Part shown: piece by piece, positions 18,698 to 18,935 of the stretch | Position numbering within the stretch: position 1 is the stretch's first letter | Layout of the letters: every line of letters starts with the position of its first letter | Assembly: GCA_030642645.1 (NCBI GenBank) | Contig: DAOWNJ010000004.1 | Span: forward strand, 1-18,935 | DNA length: 18,935 nucleotides | Source: Dehalococcoidia bacterium | GTDB taxonomy: Bacteria > Chloroflexota > Dehalococcoidia > E44-bin15 > DAOWNJ01 | Reading direction: 5' to 3' | Notes under the pieces: generated by a model | What the model was told of the DNA's origin: nothing | Database searches by the model: none | What the model saw: the letters and a program-made list of their open reading frames with translations, nothing else | Position numbers and translations under genes: made by a program

Positions 18698-18935
18698 TGG
18701 CTTTGGGTTTGGAGGTGGATGGGGATTTGGGTTCAGGGGAAGCTCTCCTCCGTGGCCTTATGTTGGCATAGGCAGGGGGGGGCTCCCCAGGTGTGGGTAT
18801 TTCCTGGGACCTATGGCAGCGCCCGCCTCGCCAGGCTATGGGCAGTCCCCATATCCCTCCTATGGTGGAGGCTGGGCTATGCCCTATGGAGCCTCATCCG
18901 CTCCAGGGGCGACGCCTTATGCACCGCAGATGACC
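18690..18935 (+). CDS. DUF5320-like Gly/Pro/Tyr-rich protein (3' partial)
   Basis: An ATG at 18690 follows AGGAGGT at good distance and opens a frame of 82 codons that runs off the window. It begins MPNGFGFGGGWGFGFRG, then has a Pro/Tyr/Ser-rich region (SPGYGQSPYPSYGGG, MPYGASSAP) with a single Cys. Low complexity and composition resemble the tail of the ferredoxin gene and DUF5320-type proteins that accompany DUF134 genes. A coiled-coil C-terminus might follow outside the window. Function unknown; being the third or fourth such protein in a row suggests a family expansion. Confidence 0.65.
   Translation, partial: MPNGFGFGGGWGFGFRGSSPPWPYVGIGRGGLPRCGYFLGPMAAPASPGYGQSPYPSYGGGWAMPYGASSAPGATPYAPQMT

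Overview
The window looks like a chromosomal segment of a strictly anaerobic, moderately GC-rich bacterium. The evidence is bacterial type II fatty-acid synthesis genes (plsX, acp, fabL-like, fabF), a ferredoxin-dependent 2-oxoacid oxidoreductase, a NADH/ferredoxin-type flavoprotein module, and many iron-sulfur proteins. Coding strands are purine-rich with AGG as the main arginine codon. An anaerobic Chloroflexota (Dehalococcoidia-like) is my best guess, but this is inference from gene style only.

Layout. (1) 1-3432, plus strand: a signalling operon of a PAS histidine kinase (5' end outside the window), a double-receiver protein, a REC-GGDEF diguanylate cyclase and an HD-GYP c-di-GMP phosphodiesterase. 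(2) 3572-5400, minus strand: a transcription unit starting at a good sigma-70 promoter, followed by a clear cyclic di-GMP-I (GEMM-I) riboswitch with an intrinsic terminator, then a sensorless NarX/DegS-type histidine kinase, a NarL/LuxR response regulator, and a 57-residue winged-helix protein missed by ordinary length cut-offs. (3) 5466-8778, plus: NuoE/HoxE-, NuoF/HoxF- and HoxU-like subunits of an NAD(P)H-ferredoxin electron-transfer module, with two tiny ORFs between F and U, one of which appears frameshifted in an A-run. (4) 8759-10174, minus: pyruvate kinase, perhaps leaderless. (5) 10307-13016, plus: korDABC-type 2-oxoacid:ferredoxin oxidoreductase, preceded by a 10-codon leader ORF. 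(6) 13069-16326, plus: plsX-acp-enoyl reductase-fabF with its own promoter. (7) 16327-18935: an accessory patch with a duplicated DUF134 gene start and palindromic operator, a C_GCAxxG_C_C protein on the minus strand, an intact DUF134 regulator, a ferredoxin continuing into a Gly/Trp/Phe repeat tail, and a run of small Gly/aromatic-rich (DUF5320-like) proteins, each with a very strong Shine-Dalgarno.

How it fits together. Regions 1 and 2 form a plausible circuit: enzymes that make and break c-di-GMP lie end-to-end with a two-component system whose mRNA carries a c-di-GMP sensor. The kinase has no sensory domain, so the riboswitch may be a main input. Regions 3-6 are central anaerobic metabolism (NADH/ferredoxin exchange, pyruvate and 2-oxoacid metabolism, membrane lipid synthesis). 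Region 7 resembles DUF134/ferredoxin/DUF5320 clusters that often accompany NifX/NifB-like and MinD/Mrp-like iron-sulfur or cofactor handling genes; those partners would lie downstream of the window if present. No tRNA, rRNA, IS element or CRISPR array was seen.
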